A DNA stretch of 64,000 bases from NVTR01 sp036480115 (GTDB taxonomy: Bacteria > Pseudomonadota > Alphaproteobacteria > Rhodobacterales > Rhodobacteraceae), in contig CBDDAE010000002.1 in assembly GCA_965224795.1 (NCBI GenBank), positions 992,001-1,056,000 of the forward strand. Reading direction: 5' to 3'. This document shows positions 9,301-16,711 of this stretch, one piece after another. Made by a program: the position numbers and the translations under genes. The notes beneath the pieces are model-generated. The model was not told the DNA's origin, searched no databases, and saw only the letters and a program-made list of their open reading frames with translations. How positions within the stretch are numbered: position 1 is the first letter of the stretch; each line of letters begins with the position of its first letter.

Positions 9301-9397
9301 TTTCATCTTTCCTAAAAGATCCGCGCCGCAGGCTAATAGAACCAATTTTTCGCAGAAAAATCGTGCCTCCGGCGGGGATACTGAAAGAAAGATGAAA
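9301..9397. repeat. Inverted pair of the dispersed intergenic repeat with a central hairpin
   Basis: Two 33-base arms, 9301-9333 and the reverse complement at 9365-9397, agree at 26 of 33 positions by my alignment. Each ends inward in a CCGCCGGAGGC-like core. The 31-base spacer holds a small hairpin, ATTTTT (9345-9350) with AAAAAT (9356-9361). The element fills the gap between the convergent ALDH16 and DUF1523 genes, ending just before the DUF1523 stop codon. Single arms recur elsewhere in the window. Confidence 0.7.
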
Positions 9398-9398
9398 A

Positions 9399-10052
9399 CT
9401 AGCGCTTGGGCTTGCTTCTCCAAGTCGCGATCCAGCCCGTTAGCCGACCCCAGATGCCGGTTGCATGGCTGCGGGCAACATCGGTGGCGTCACCGACATC
9501 CTCCAGAACCGGATCAATGGATCGTTCGCGAAACTGCAGCCACATCCGGCGCAGCATGAAAAGTACCACGGCCAACGTCAGTAGAATAATGATGTTCGCC
9601 CAGGGGATGATGCGCACATCCGGACCCGACACGGTTTTTACACTTATTGCATTCGGGTAGATCGACAGGAATTCATTACGCCAGCCATAATGCGTAATGG
9701 ACACCCATTGCGGACTGCTTCTGTCAGAAATCAAATCCTGCGCTTCGGTTTGCAGGTTAGAGCTGTCCACCTTGAAATAAGGCGGCCAGCCGAAGCCAGT
9801 GTCTTCGTTGCGATAGACCATGACTTTCTTATTGGTCTGGAAGGTGTTGATCAGGCGAACATCACGGTTCTGCCCGTCGACATTTCCGCTATCGGCCTGG
9901 GCGTAAAAAATTCGATTGAACGTATTGAAATCCAGTCGAATAATTTCGGTGCTGGTGACACGCACAATGTCATGTTGGGGCAAAGTATAGTGGAAAAAAC
10001 TGAACAGGATCAGCACCAAAAACGCCCAAAAACTCCATTTCAAATATCGCAT
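9399..10052 (-). CDS. DUF1523-family membrane protein
   Basis: A 217-residue protein with an N-terminal membrane segment (about 5-22), a periplasmic or external domain (NRDVRLINTFQTNKKVMVYR, then SITHYGWRNEFLSIYPNA) and a second membrane segment near 160-180 followed by a basic cytoplasmic tail. These sequences match the DUF1523 family as I know it; function is unknown. The start is the ATG at 10052, with GAGGAA upstream; the frame extends further to 10115 but without a ribosome site. It is the last gene of a seven-gene minus-strand cluster and starts seven bases after the preceding stop. Confidence 0.75.
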   Translation of the reverse strand: MRYLKWSFWAFLVLILFSFFHYTLPQHDIVRVTSTEIIRLDFNTFNRIFYAQADSGNVDGQNRDVRLINTFQTNKKVMVYRNEDTGFGWPPYFKVDSSNLQTEAQDLISDRSSPQWVSITHYGWRNEFLSIYPNAISVKTVSGPDVRIIPWANIIILLTLAVVLFMLRRMWLQFRERSIDPVLEDVGDATDVARSHATGIWGRLTGWIATWRSKPKR

Positions 10053-10059
10053 TTGTTCC

Positions 10060-10323
10060 TCACGAAAAATTTGTAGCGTATAATAGGCCGCCAACAACAA
10101 GCACCGGTATGACAAAGATTAACCAAATCAACCGTTTGCGCAAACTACCTTCATAGTCAGTCATCCCATCTTTGATATAGGCATCCCGATCCCCGGTTTT
10201 GACCTCAGAATCCCATCTTTTCTCAAGTTTCTCTTTCTGCACCGATTTGGAATAGATCGATACCAGAATGAAAATCACCCCCAGGGCCAAAAACCCAAAC
10301 ACACCTAGCCTGACTATTCCCAT
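10060..10323 (-). CDS. Small two-helix membrane protein of unknown function
   Basis: An 87-residue protein with an N-terminal membrane helix (about 5-23), a charged loop rich in Lys, Glu and Asp, and a C-terminal membrane helix (about 66-83). I do not recognise a named family. Its ATG overlaps the stop of the upstream DUF6638-like gene by one base (TAATG), so translation is probably coupled. The layout, with both ends in the membrane and a cytoplasmic or periplasmic charged loop, could make it an anchor for the neighbouring proteins. Confidence 0.65.
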   Translation of the reverse strand: MGIVRLGVFGFLALGVIFILVSIYSKSVQKEKLEKRWDSEVKTGDRDAYIKDGMTDYEGSLRKRLIWLIFVIPVLVVGGLLYATNFS

Positions 10324-11675
10324 TATTTTCGCCCTCGTCTAACGGACCCCCAGGGCCCGACAATGTCAATTAACCGATCAAACTGGTTATAATTTGGCTC
10401 GGCCATGCTGTCGTCATTGCCAAACAATTCTTCACGCGCCCCGGCTTTATCCACTTGATACTCCCGCATCAGGAAATCGACAACATAGTCTTTTTTGTTG
10501 TCCGGCCAGCCCTGATAGTGGCTGTAGAACAATTGCTTGTGGCAAATGAACAACTGGCGAATATCCAATGGTGTCAATTCGGCCAACAACTGGTTTACCA
10601 GGTCACGATCGCCACCGGCAGTGGCCCGCAGGGTGTAAAAATATGCCGGGTGTTCGGAATTAATCTTTGGCCATTTCCCACCTGATTCCGACCAGCGCTT
10701 TAGTGCCGCCAAGCCATGAAATTCATCTGGTAATCTTGGCCCCAGTTGCTGGGCCAGCTTGCGTAGATCGCGCCGGTTGGCATCGCCAAGGTCCAAACCC
10801 AGTTGGGCACCGGCCGCCACGAGGATGAAATCCATCTTCTGCCCCAGAATATCGGCTGCATTTACATGGCGTGCACGTACAATTGGTTCCACCAACCCGT
10901 TCAGTTCCAAAAACCGGGCAATCATATTTCGTTGTTTTAAATCAAATAGATACTTGATAGGTAATTTACCCAAAGCATCCCGCGGCCCCACCGAAATCGC
11001 CGCCGGGTGTTCGGCATCACGAAACACATAAAGCCCGCCAAAATGCGACGTCCAGAAATTTCCGTGCTCCACTGCCAACCTGTCCAATGCAATCGGGTTG
11101 CGCGTCACATCGCCGGTGCTTTTAGCCAACTCAATCATCTCAGCAATAAGCACATCGTCCCACCAGGCGTCGTCTTCGTTCTTAAACCGGTCAATCTTTT
11201 CCGCCAGCTTGCGCCCCTCGGCCACATGGGAACCCGTCGTATCGGCCTCCACCGTGATCCGGCGAATATCAAACAGCCGTTCGGGCGAAGACAGATCATA
11301 GATCGAATTGGCCAATTCCCCGGCAACCGCATCGCGCGTGGTCAGGGCAAACAGCTCGCTTTCGTTCTCCGCAATGAACCGCTTCAAAATTGGCCGCGAC
11401 GTCGAAAATTTCGCATTCAGCAACGGCGCCGATTTCTGCGCCGTAGACAGCAAAATGAACTGCCGGTTACAGCCATTGGGGTTCAGGTACAGCTGATCCC
11501 CCAGCTCATCGCCAATCTCGGGGCTATAGCCCGACACATCCACATGGAAATCCGTCAGCTTGGTCTGCTTGCCCGTCAGACTTTTCAGCGCCCGGTTATA
11601 GCGTTCCACCAACGCCTTTGACGTCACCGGCACCAGATTGCCGAACATCAGACCTTTTTCGATTAAGCGTTTCAT
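10323..11675 (-). CDS. DUF6638-like protein of unknown function
   Basis: A 450-residue soluble protein. Its N-terminus (MKRLIEKGLMFGNLVPVTS) and motif GDQLYLNPNGCNRQFILL resemble the uncharacterised DUF6638 family of Rhodobacterales; this match is from memory. There is no signal peptide or membrane helix. The start is the ATG at 11675; the longer frame to 11774 runs through a GC-rich hairpin region and is not convincing. Its stop overlaps the start of the 87-residue membrane protein. Upstream lies a three-helix membrane protein and the AAA ATPase of the same cluster, so a role as an ATPase partner or adaptor is possible. Confidence 0.65.
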   Translation of the reverse strand: MKRLIEKGLMFGNLVPVTSKALVERYNRALKSLTGKQTKLTDFHVDVSGYSPEIGDELGDQLYLNPNGCNRQFILLSTAQKSAPLLNAKFSTSRPILKRFIAENESELFALTTRDAVAGELANSIYDLSSPERLFDIRRITVEADTTGSHVAEGRKLAEKIDRFKNEDDAWWDDVLIAEMIELAKSTGDVTRNPIALDRLAVEHGNFWTSHFGGLYVFRDAEHPAAISVGPRDALGKLPIKYLFDLKQRNMIARFLELNGLVEPIVRARHVNAADILGQKMDFILVAAGAQLGLDLGDANRRDLRKLAQQLGPRLPDEFHGLAALKRWSESGGKWPKINSEHPAYFYTLRATAGGDRDLVNQLLAELTPLDIRQLFICHKQLFYSHYQGWPDNKKDYVVDFLMREYQVDKAGAREELFGNDDSMAEPNYNQFDRLIDIVGPWGSVRRGRK

Positions 11676-11685
11676 CGCAATCCCC

Positions 11686-11745
11686 TTAGCCCGGCTTGCC
11701 GGGCCGCGCCCGACCCTCCCCACGGGAGGGCGCATTCGCACCCAC
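11686..11745. other. GC-rich intercistronic hairpins
   Basis: The region holds AGCCCGGC with GCCGGGC around a short loop (about 11690-11705), then CCCTCCC with GGGAGGG (about 11714-11729). It lies between the three-helix membrane protein gene and the DUF6638-like gene of the same strand and could act as an RNA processing or attenuation site. No T-run follows on the minus strand. Confidence 0.35.
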
Positions 11746-11784
11746 CCAGGGTCAAGCGCTGCCCTTTGTTGCAATCACACTCTA

Positions 11785-12123
11785 TCACCAAACCACCTTT
11801 TTCCACCGCTTAGGCTGCGCCGCAATCGACAAAACCAGCACCGGCAACCAGAACAGAGCCGTCTTTGCGGCCCACCCCAGAAACAACGACCAGAACGCAC
11901 TGGGCTGCGCCAGCAACGCGTCGGATACCGCCGGGTTGTGCCCAATGTGCCAGATGATGAAATACGCGGAAACCAACCCCGAGATCACCACCGCCGACAG
12001 AACGAAATTGGCGAATAATCCGGGGATGCCCTCGGGCAGGACTCGCGCCCAAAAGAACGGCAAGGCAATCCCGAGAACGAACAACGCCACAATCGGCAGG
12101 GCTATGTCGAGGGCGAAGTTCAC
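11785..12123 (-). CDS. Small three-helix membrane protein of unknown function
   Basis: A 112-residue hydrophobic protein with about three membrane segments (roughly 5-25, 38-60 and 83-103). I do not recognise a family. It starts with GTG directly after the TAA of the AAA ATPase gene (TAAGTG), which implies translational coupling and a shared function. The gap to the next gene, 11676-11784, contains a GC-rich inverted repeat. Confidence 0.6.
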   Translation of the reverse strand: MNFALDIALPIVALFVLGIALPFFWARVLPEGIPGLFANFVLSAVVISGLVSAYFIIWHIGHNPAVSDALLAQPSAFWSLFLGWAAKTALFWLPVLVLSIAAQPKRWKKVVW

Positions 12124-14061
12124 TTACCCCTTCCCCTCCGCATACCTTTTCCTTGCCTCTTCCATCCGCCCCATATCCCGCACGGCGTTTTCAATCGCCA
12201 CCTCATCCGACTTATCCGCATACCGGAACTCGCTATCCGCGTAGCGATTGATCTCCTGTATCACCATTTCCACGGTGATCTTTTTGGTCATCTCACCAAT
12301 CATCCCCAGCTTTTCATCATAGCCCTTGAACAGGAACAGATCGGGCTCTTCCATCCATTCATCCGGCAGCTCAAAATCCATCGCCCGCACCTTCACGGCA
12401 TCAGTAATGTTCTTGATCGCGCGCCCGGTAAACCGTTCATCGGCTGCCTGAATGGCCTTCAGATAAATCCCCATCTTGGCCAGCGTATCCAGCCGCCCCA
12501 CGTCCTTTTCAACCCGCTCCCAAACCGCAATCAACCCCACCTCATGGGGCCGGTCATAGCCGTCAAATGATGCGGCAACCGCCTTCTTAATCTCCTGCGC
12601 CGCGAACAGCTCATGGTCCCCCAGCGCGATGTCGTGGTTCTTGCCCAGCAGCAGGTGCAGGATGTCGATATAATCCTCGCGCGTCTGCGGCCCGTCCACC
12701 AGAAACCGAGCCCCGGCCCGTTGCCGCAAAGCATCATCGACATTCTCGGGATAATTCGAAAACATCCCGAACGTGCAATTGCCACGCACCACAGTATTGG
12801 CCCCGGCAAACGCCTCCATCAGCACCGCTGTGACCTCTTGCTGACCCGCCGAAGACTGCCGATCACCACGCTTCCCAGCCACCTGATCAATGTCATCAAT
12901 CGTACCAAACCCGATCACATTCGGGTCCATCACCGAGGTAATAAACGCCTTGGCGTTCTGCCCGGATTTGCCCTGATAACTATCAATCTGATCAATCGAA
13001 AAGTTCTGATACTTGAACGGATAACCCGCCGTCTGACAGTACCCGTTAATCATCCCGGCCATCATCTGAATCATCAGCGTCTTACCGGTCCCCGGCAACC
13101 CGTCGCCCATGAACGTAAAGATAAACCCGCCCATTTCGGCAAACGGGTTCAGCTTGCGCTCAAAATCATAGGCCATCAGCATTTTGGACAGCTTCATCGC
13201 CTGATATTTGGCAATATGGTTGCCCACCACCTGATCCGGTTTCTTGAAACTCATAATCAACGACCCGGTCTTGCCGCGCCGCGCCGGGCTAAACCCGGCA
13301 ATCGTCAGATCATCGGCTTCCACATGATACCGCGCGCCGCTAAACGCCCCCAGCCGAGGCGCATCCGCCGCCCGCAAAGCCACCTTTTCCATCAGCAACT
13401 CAGCATAGGCCAACGCCGTCGCCACCAACCGTGGCTCATCACTGGCGAAACCTTCCAGATCCTGATCCAGTTCCCACAAACAGCCATGCAACGCCAGTTG
13501 CAGGTTATCTGTCAGCACCTCTTCCACACCGCCAATTTCAACGGAAACTTCGCTCCCCGAAGACGCCAACAAAAACGCCAGCGCATTGGCAAACGTATAC
13601 ATCCCGGCCAGCGCCTCGCCGGCCAACAATTCGGAAAACTCCGCCGCCCTGCCCTTGGCCAGCCGCCCCTCAAGGTTCTCGCGCTTTAACTCTACTAACC
13701 CGGTCTGCTCGGCGTACCCTTCGCCCACAGCCAACCCAATCGCCAACGCCCGGCGCAACGATTGCACAACGGTTGCCTGCACCGGTGACACCAGTGGATC
13801 ATCGCCGTCAGACGCTTCAATCCGCTCAATCAGCCGCACGCCTTCGGGCCGCGCAGTTGAACGCCCCGCCAACCCCGGCGTTGTCGATCGAAACCGCCGC
13901 GTGCGCGCAACCCCCGGCGACTTCGCTGCCGCCTTGGAAACATCGCGCGCCCTGGCTACCCTTGGTGTATGATCAACCCCCGCCAACATCGCCGCCGCCG
14001 CCGCGTAATGCTTAACGATCTCTTCCTCACGAAGCTCCATCTGATCAACCGGAATGTTCAT
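12124..14061 (-). CDS. AAA-family ATPase of unknown process
   Basis: A 645-residue protein. The N-terminal third is Ala/Arg-rich and probably a flexible or regulatory region; a helical middle follows. The AAA module is in the second half, with Walker A GLPGTGKTLMIQMMAG (about residue 315) and a Walker B-like VIGFGTIDDIDQVAG (about 390). A sensor-like NYPENVDDALRQRAGARF follows. There is no membrane segment. It is the only obvious energy-using enzyme of the seven-gene cluster and is coupled through TAAGTG to a small membrane protein, so it may remodel a membrane-associated complex. The substrate is not apparent. Confidence 0.75.
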   Translation of the reverse strand: MNIPVDQMELREEEIVKHYAAAAAMLAGVDHTPRVARARDVSKAAAKSPGVARTRRFRSTTPGLAGRSTARPEGVRLIERIEASDGDDPLVSPVQATVVQSLRRALAIGLAVGEGYAEQTGLVELKRENLEGRLAKGRAAEFSELLAGEALAGMYTFANALAFLLASSGSEVSVEIGGVEEVLTDNLQLALHGCLWELDQDLEGFASDEPRLVATALAYAELLMEKVALRAADAPRLGAFSGARYHVEADDLTIAGFSPARRGKTGSLIMSFKKPDQVVGNHIAKYQAMKLSKMLMAYDFERKLNPFAEMGGFIFTFMGDGLPGTGKTLMIQMMAGMINGYCQTAGYPFKYQNFSIDQIDSYQGKSGQNAKAFITSVMDPNVIGFGTIDDIDQVAGKRGDRQSSAGQQEVTAVLMEAFAGANTVVRGNCTFGMFSNYPENVDDALRQRAGARFLVDGPQTREDYIDILHLLLGKNHDIALGDHELFAAQEIKKAVAASFDGYDRPHEVGLIAVWERVEKDVGRLDTLAKMGIYLKAIQAADERFTGRAIKNITDAVKVRAMDFELPDEWMEEPDLFLFKGYDEKLGMIGEMTKKITVEMVIQEINRYADSEFRYADKSDEVAIENAVRDMGRMEEARKRYAEGKG

Positions 14062-14132
14062 CTAAATACCCTTACAAATTCTTCTTTTTCCGGGCTCCGC
14101 CCGTTTGTTCGCTGAAATGATCCCCCGGACCA

Positions 14133-14165
14133 TTTCTATCTCGCTCCAAACTCCCCGCCGGAGGC
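14133..14165 (+). repeat. Dispersed intergenic repeat copy
   Basis: The segment ends in CTCCCCGCCGGAGGC and begins TTTCTATCTC, aligning over 33 bases with the other copies in the window. It sits in the gap between two same-strand genes of the AAA cluster. Confidence 0.65.
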
Positions 14166-14181
14166 ATCCGACCTTAGGGGT

Positions 14182-14224
14182 GCGGGACTCCGCCGGTTTT
14201 CCATGAAAACCCGCTCTATCCCGC
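14182..14224. other. Two-tier hairpin with symmetric internal loop
   Basis: Outer stem GCGGGA (14182-14187) pairs with TCCCGC (14219-14224). Inner stem GGTTTTC (14195-14201) pairs with GAAAACC (14205-14211) around CAT. The two stems are separated by seven bases on each side. In the minus-strand transcript it lies 120 bases before the ATPase start codon. Confidence 0.55.
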
Positions 14225-14251
14225 CTGACGCGAAAATCTGCGATTTTCACA

Positions 14252-15394
14252 TCATCGATAGCTAATAACCCGCCCCGCCTTGCTCACTACAAACTTGCGC
14301 ACATCCGCAAACCCCGGCGGGTCCAATTCTGCCAGCACCTGATAGGGTCGCTCTGGCAAGATGACTGAACGCACCGTGCGGGTCGCCCCGGTATCAACAC
14401 CGCGCCCGGCAAACGGATCAAGCGCAAAAATCTCGCGCTCGGCCTTACTGAACCAGCCGCTTTTCACTTCTTCCACACGTTCGCTTTCCAGCTCTTCCAA
14501 TGTCCAGGCCAAGGTCCAATCTTCGCCCTCCGGTGCATTTGCCCCCTCCAGAACCTTGCGGATCGGCCCCGATTGTTTGGTAAACGCACTGGAATACATC
14601 GGCCCCACATGAATGCGGCGCAAACGTTTAGGGTGCAGATCGTCAAAATCCCCGTCAAACCCCTGGGCAATGGTCAGCAGTTTCAACCCGGCCACCGACT
14701 GCGCCATCAAATGCGCCTGCGCCTCGGGCCAGCGGTGCTGGTCCTTTGGCAAAGCGGTGCGCCCGGTATCTTCAAGCTCCAACAGATAAATCGTCGGCAG
14801 ATTGATCTGACTGTCATAAACCGCCCAATGCACAAGATAGCGCCGCCGCCCCTTGCCCGCTTCGCCCTGCCATATCGCCTGCGGATCATTTTGCGCCCAA
14901 AACAGATCGCCGGTCAGAATTTCTTCATAATATAATCGCTGGCTCAATGCGAACTGCAGCTTGGTCGGGATCGACAAATCACCAACAATCGCGCCAACCA
15001 TTTCGCCCTTCAGCTCAGCCTCTGACATTGTGCCACGCAGGTGCTTTTCGCCTTGCAGCGCATCATTGGCCATGGTCATCAGCTCGCGAAACACCGGAAA
15101 CCCGCTTTCCACCGCGTCAAACGCCATCTCGCCAAATGCCGACCCAGAGCCCCGGCCCGTCATCAGATATTTCATCGACAACGCCTGAAACGTCCGCCCG
15201 ATGCCATCAACATACCCCGTGATCACGGATACTTCTTCCGGGCTCAACCGCCGCTCGCCCTGCATGGTAGAAATCACATCATCCAAATGCCCGGTGATCC
15301 GCTCAAACTTGCGAAAATACCGGCGCGCAGCAAAGGTATCGCTTAGGCCCACATGGTCGCGGACCAAGTCTTTTTTAACTCGGTTATCCGCCAC
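14252..15394 (-). CDS. Conserved-looking hypothetical protein in the AAA cluster
   Basis: A 380-residue soluble protein without signal peptide or membrane segment. The N-terminal half is helical and the C-terminal half contains mixed alpha/beta patterns (RRYLVHWAVYDSQINLPTIY, then RPYQVLAELDPPGFADVRKF). I do not recognise a family. It starts with GTG directly after the TAA of the upstream coiled-coil gene (TAAGTG), the same junction seen at the ATPase/membrane-protein pair. The first residues, MADNRVKKDLVRDHVGLSDT, are charged. Confidence 0.6.
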   Translation of the reverse strand: MADNRVKKDLVRDHVGLSDTFAARRYFRKFERITGHLDDVISTMQGERRLSPEEVSVITGYVDGIGRTFQALSMKYLMTGRGSGSAFGEMAFDAVESGFPVFRELMTMANDALQGEKHLRGTMSEAELKGEMVGAIVGDLSIPTKLQFALSQRLYYEEILTGDLFWAQNDPQAIWQGEAGKGRRRYLVHWAVYDSQINLPTIYLLELEDTGRTALPKDQHRWPEAQAHLMAQSVAGLKLLTIAQGFDGDFDDLHPKRLRRIHVGPMYSSAFTKQSGPIRKVLEGANAPEGEDWTLAWTLEELESERVEEVKSGWFSKAEREIFALDPFAGRGVDTGATRTVRSVILPERPYQVLAELDPPGFADVRKFVVSKAGRVISYR

Positions 15395-16471
15395 TTAGGC
15401 CCCATACAGGTTCTTGTCGTGCTTCTCGACAATCTTTTGGAACCGCCGCGCAAAACGCTCATCCGCTTTCGCTTTCTGCTCCAGCACCTTGCGGGCAAAC
15501 ACCATGTGATCCTCGTGCGCCTCCATCATTTCAGCCATGCGTGTGTTGGTGGCCGAACCGATCCCGGCCATAGCGGCCTGTGCCTTTTGGTCGGTCTGCA
15601 CCCCGATTTCATTGATCTTATGGGCCACATCCTGTTGTTGCGCCGTCTTCAGTGATTTGGACAAAGCATCATACAGCACCACCCGCTGTTTGGTATCTGT
15701 CTGTAATTTGTTGATCAAAACCATCTGCGTCGCCGCCTGATTTTGCAGACTATCGGTCCAGGTTTTACCCTTTTCGATATAGCGTTCCAGCGTCTGGGAT
15801 TTCGCCAGCATCACCTGTTCCTGCTGAACATTTTCATTGTATTCTGAATTCATCGCCGCCAGCACGCTTTCCAGCTTGGTACGCGCCGCCGCGTCCTGTT
15901 CCACCGAAATTTTACCTTCCAGCTCAATGATCTTCGGGTCCATCGCCAGTATCGTGGCCCGCAGCCCTTCCAGTGTTCCCACCGTGGCTTCCCGTTCATC
16001 CAGCGTTTCCGTCAGGTTGGCACCAACACTTTCTTTCTGCTGGTTCAGCATATTCAACTGACCCTCAAGCAACTTGACGATCACGTCTGATTTGCCAATC
16101 AGATCCTGCAACTTGTCATCAATCGACGCCGTGCGCATGCGTTCCTGGCGCATGCTGTCAGCCTTAGCCCCGGAAAATATCCCGACAAAACTTTCCCAGC
16201 CGGTCTTATTGCGCATCTCATCGAAATCTTTGGAAAATCCCGTGGTCACATCGTCCAGACCCATGATCAGCTCAGCGATATTGGCGTTCATCAGCTCGGT
16301 ATGGGCATGCACATCGTCCAGCGTCGCGTTCTCAATATCTATCTGAATATCATCGCCCGCCTCCAACTTAACCCGCGCGGTTTCAATCCGGCTGGTCAGC
16401 TCGGTAATTTTTGACTGGGCAGCAGTCACCTGATCCTGGCTTTCGCGGATTTGCGCATCAAAATCTGACAT
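15395..16471 (-). CDS. Long coiled-coil protein, first gene of the AAA cluster
   Basis: A 358-residue, highly helical, charged protein with heptad-like patterns over most of its length (for example about 1-50, 130-260 and 290-355) and no membrane segment or signal peptide. Composition and layout resemble scaffold or filament-type proteins; a TelA or PspA relationship crossed my mind but I see no diagnostic motif. The start is the ATG at 16471, with GGGAGAAGAA just upstream. It is the promoter-proximal gene of the seven-gene minus-strand cluster. Confidence 0.65.
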   Translation of the reverse strand: MSDFDAQIRESQDQVTAAQSKITELTSRIETARVKLEAGDDIQIDIENATLDDVHAHTELMNANIAELIMGLDDVTTGFSKDFDEMRNKTGWESFVGIFSGAKADSMRQERMRTASIDDKLQDLIGKSDVIVKLLEGQLNMLNQQKESVGANLTETLDEREATVGTLEGLRATILAMDPKIIELEGKISVEQDAAARTKLESVLAAMNSEYNENVQQEQVMLAKSQTLERYIEKGKTWTDSLQNQAATQMVLINKLQTDTKQRVVLYDALSKSLKTAQQQDVAHKINEIGVQTDQKAQAAMAGIGSATNTRMAEMMEAHEDHMVFARKVLEQKAKADERFARRFQKIVEKHDKNLYGA

Positions 16472-16564
16472 TTCTTCTCCCTGAAAATTCAATCACTCGG
16501 CTTGCATATAGGCATTCTTAACGCAAATTACACCGCCCCGTCACCCGAAATTCACCATTACAGC

Positions 16565-16597
16565 TTTCATTTTTCCATAAATATCCTCGCCGAAGGC
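16565..16597 (+). repeat. Dispersed intergenic repeat copy
   Basis: The segment begins TTTCATTTTTCCATAA and ends CTCGCCGAAGGC. It lies in the divergent gap between the AAA cluster and the succinate-semialdehyde dehydrogenase gene. Downstream, GCGC/GCGC and GCGCC/GGCGC hairpins follow to about 16640. Confidence 0.65.
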
Positions 16598-16711
16598 CCA
16601 TCGCGCGAAGCGCTCATATAATGCGCCGCAGGCGCTCAATTTAATTGCGCCACACTGGACAATGCCACCATAGGGTGCCACCCGTTGGCCAACCTTACCA
16701 AGGAATTCCCA

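Larger units (their letters stand above)
14062..14251. other. Structured intercistronic region with repeat copy and nested hairpins
   Basis: This 190-base gap lies inside the cluster, between the 380-residue protein and the AAA ATPase. It holds one copy of the dispersed repeat, a two-tier hairpin and a third hairpin, GAAAATC (14232-14238) with GATTTTC (14242-14248). A weak ribosome site (AAGG) precedes the ATPase ATG. A 62-codon frame on the minus strand crosses the region but has no family-like features. Confidence 0.6.

Noticed and set aside
12613..13689. A 358-codon plus-strand frame antisense to the AAA ATPase
   Set aside because: It lies wholly within the ATPase gene, is Arg/His/Pro/Gln-rich and has no family motif; the minus-strand frame has clear Walker motifs.
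14062..14250. A 62-codon minus-strand frame in the gap before the AAA ATPase
   Set aside because: Spans hairpins and a dispersed repeat, Arg/Gly/Cys-rich, no ribosome site; treated as non-coding.
15395..16471. TelA/toxic-anion resistance or PspA identity for the coiled-coil protein
   Set aside because: Similarity is limited to general helical composition; no diagnostic motif was seen.
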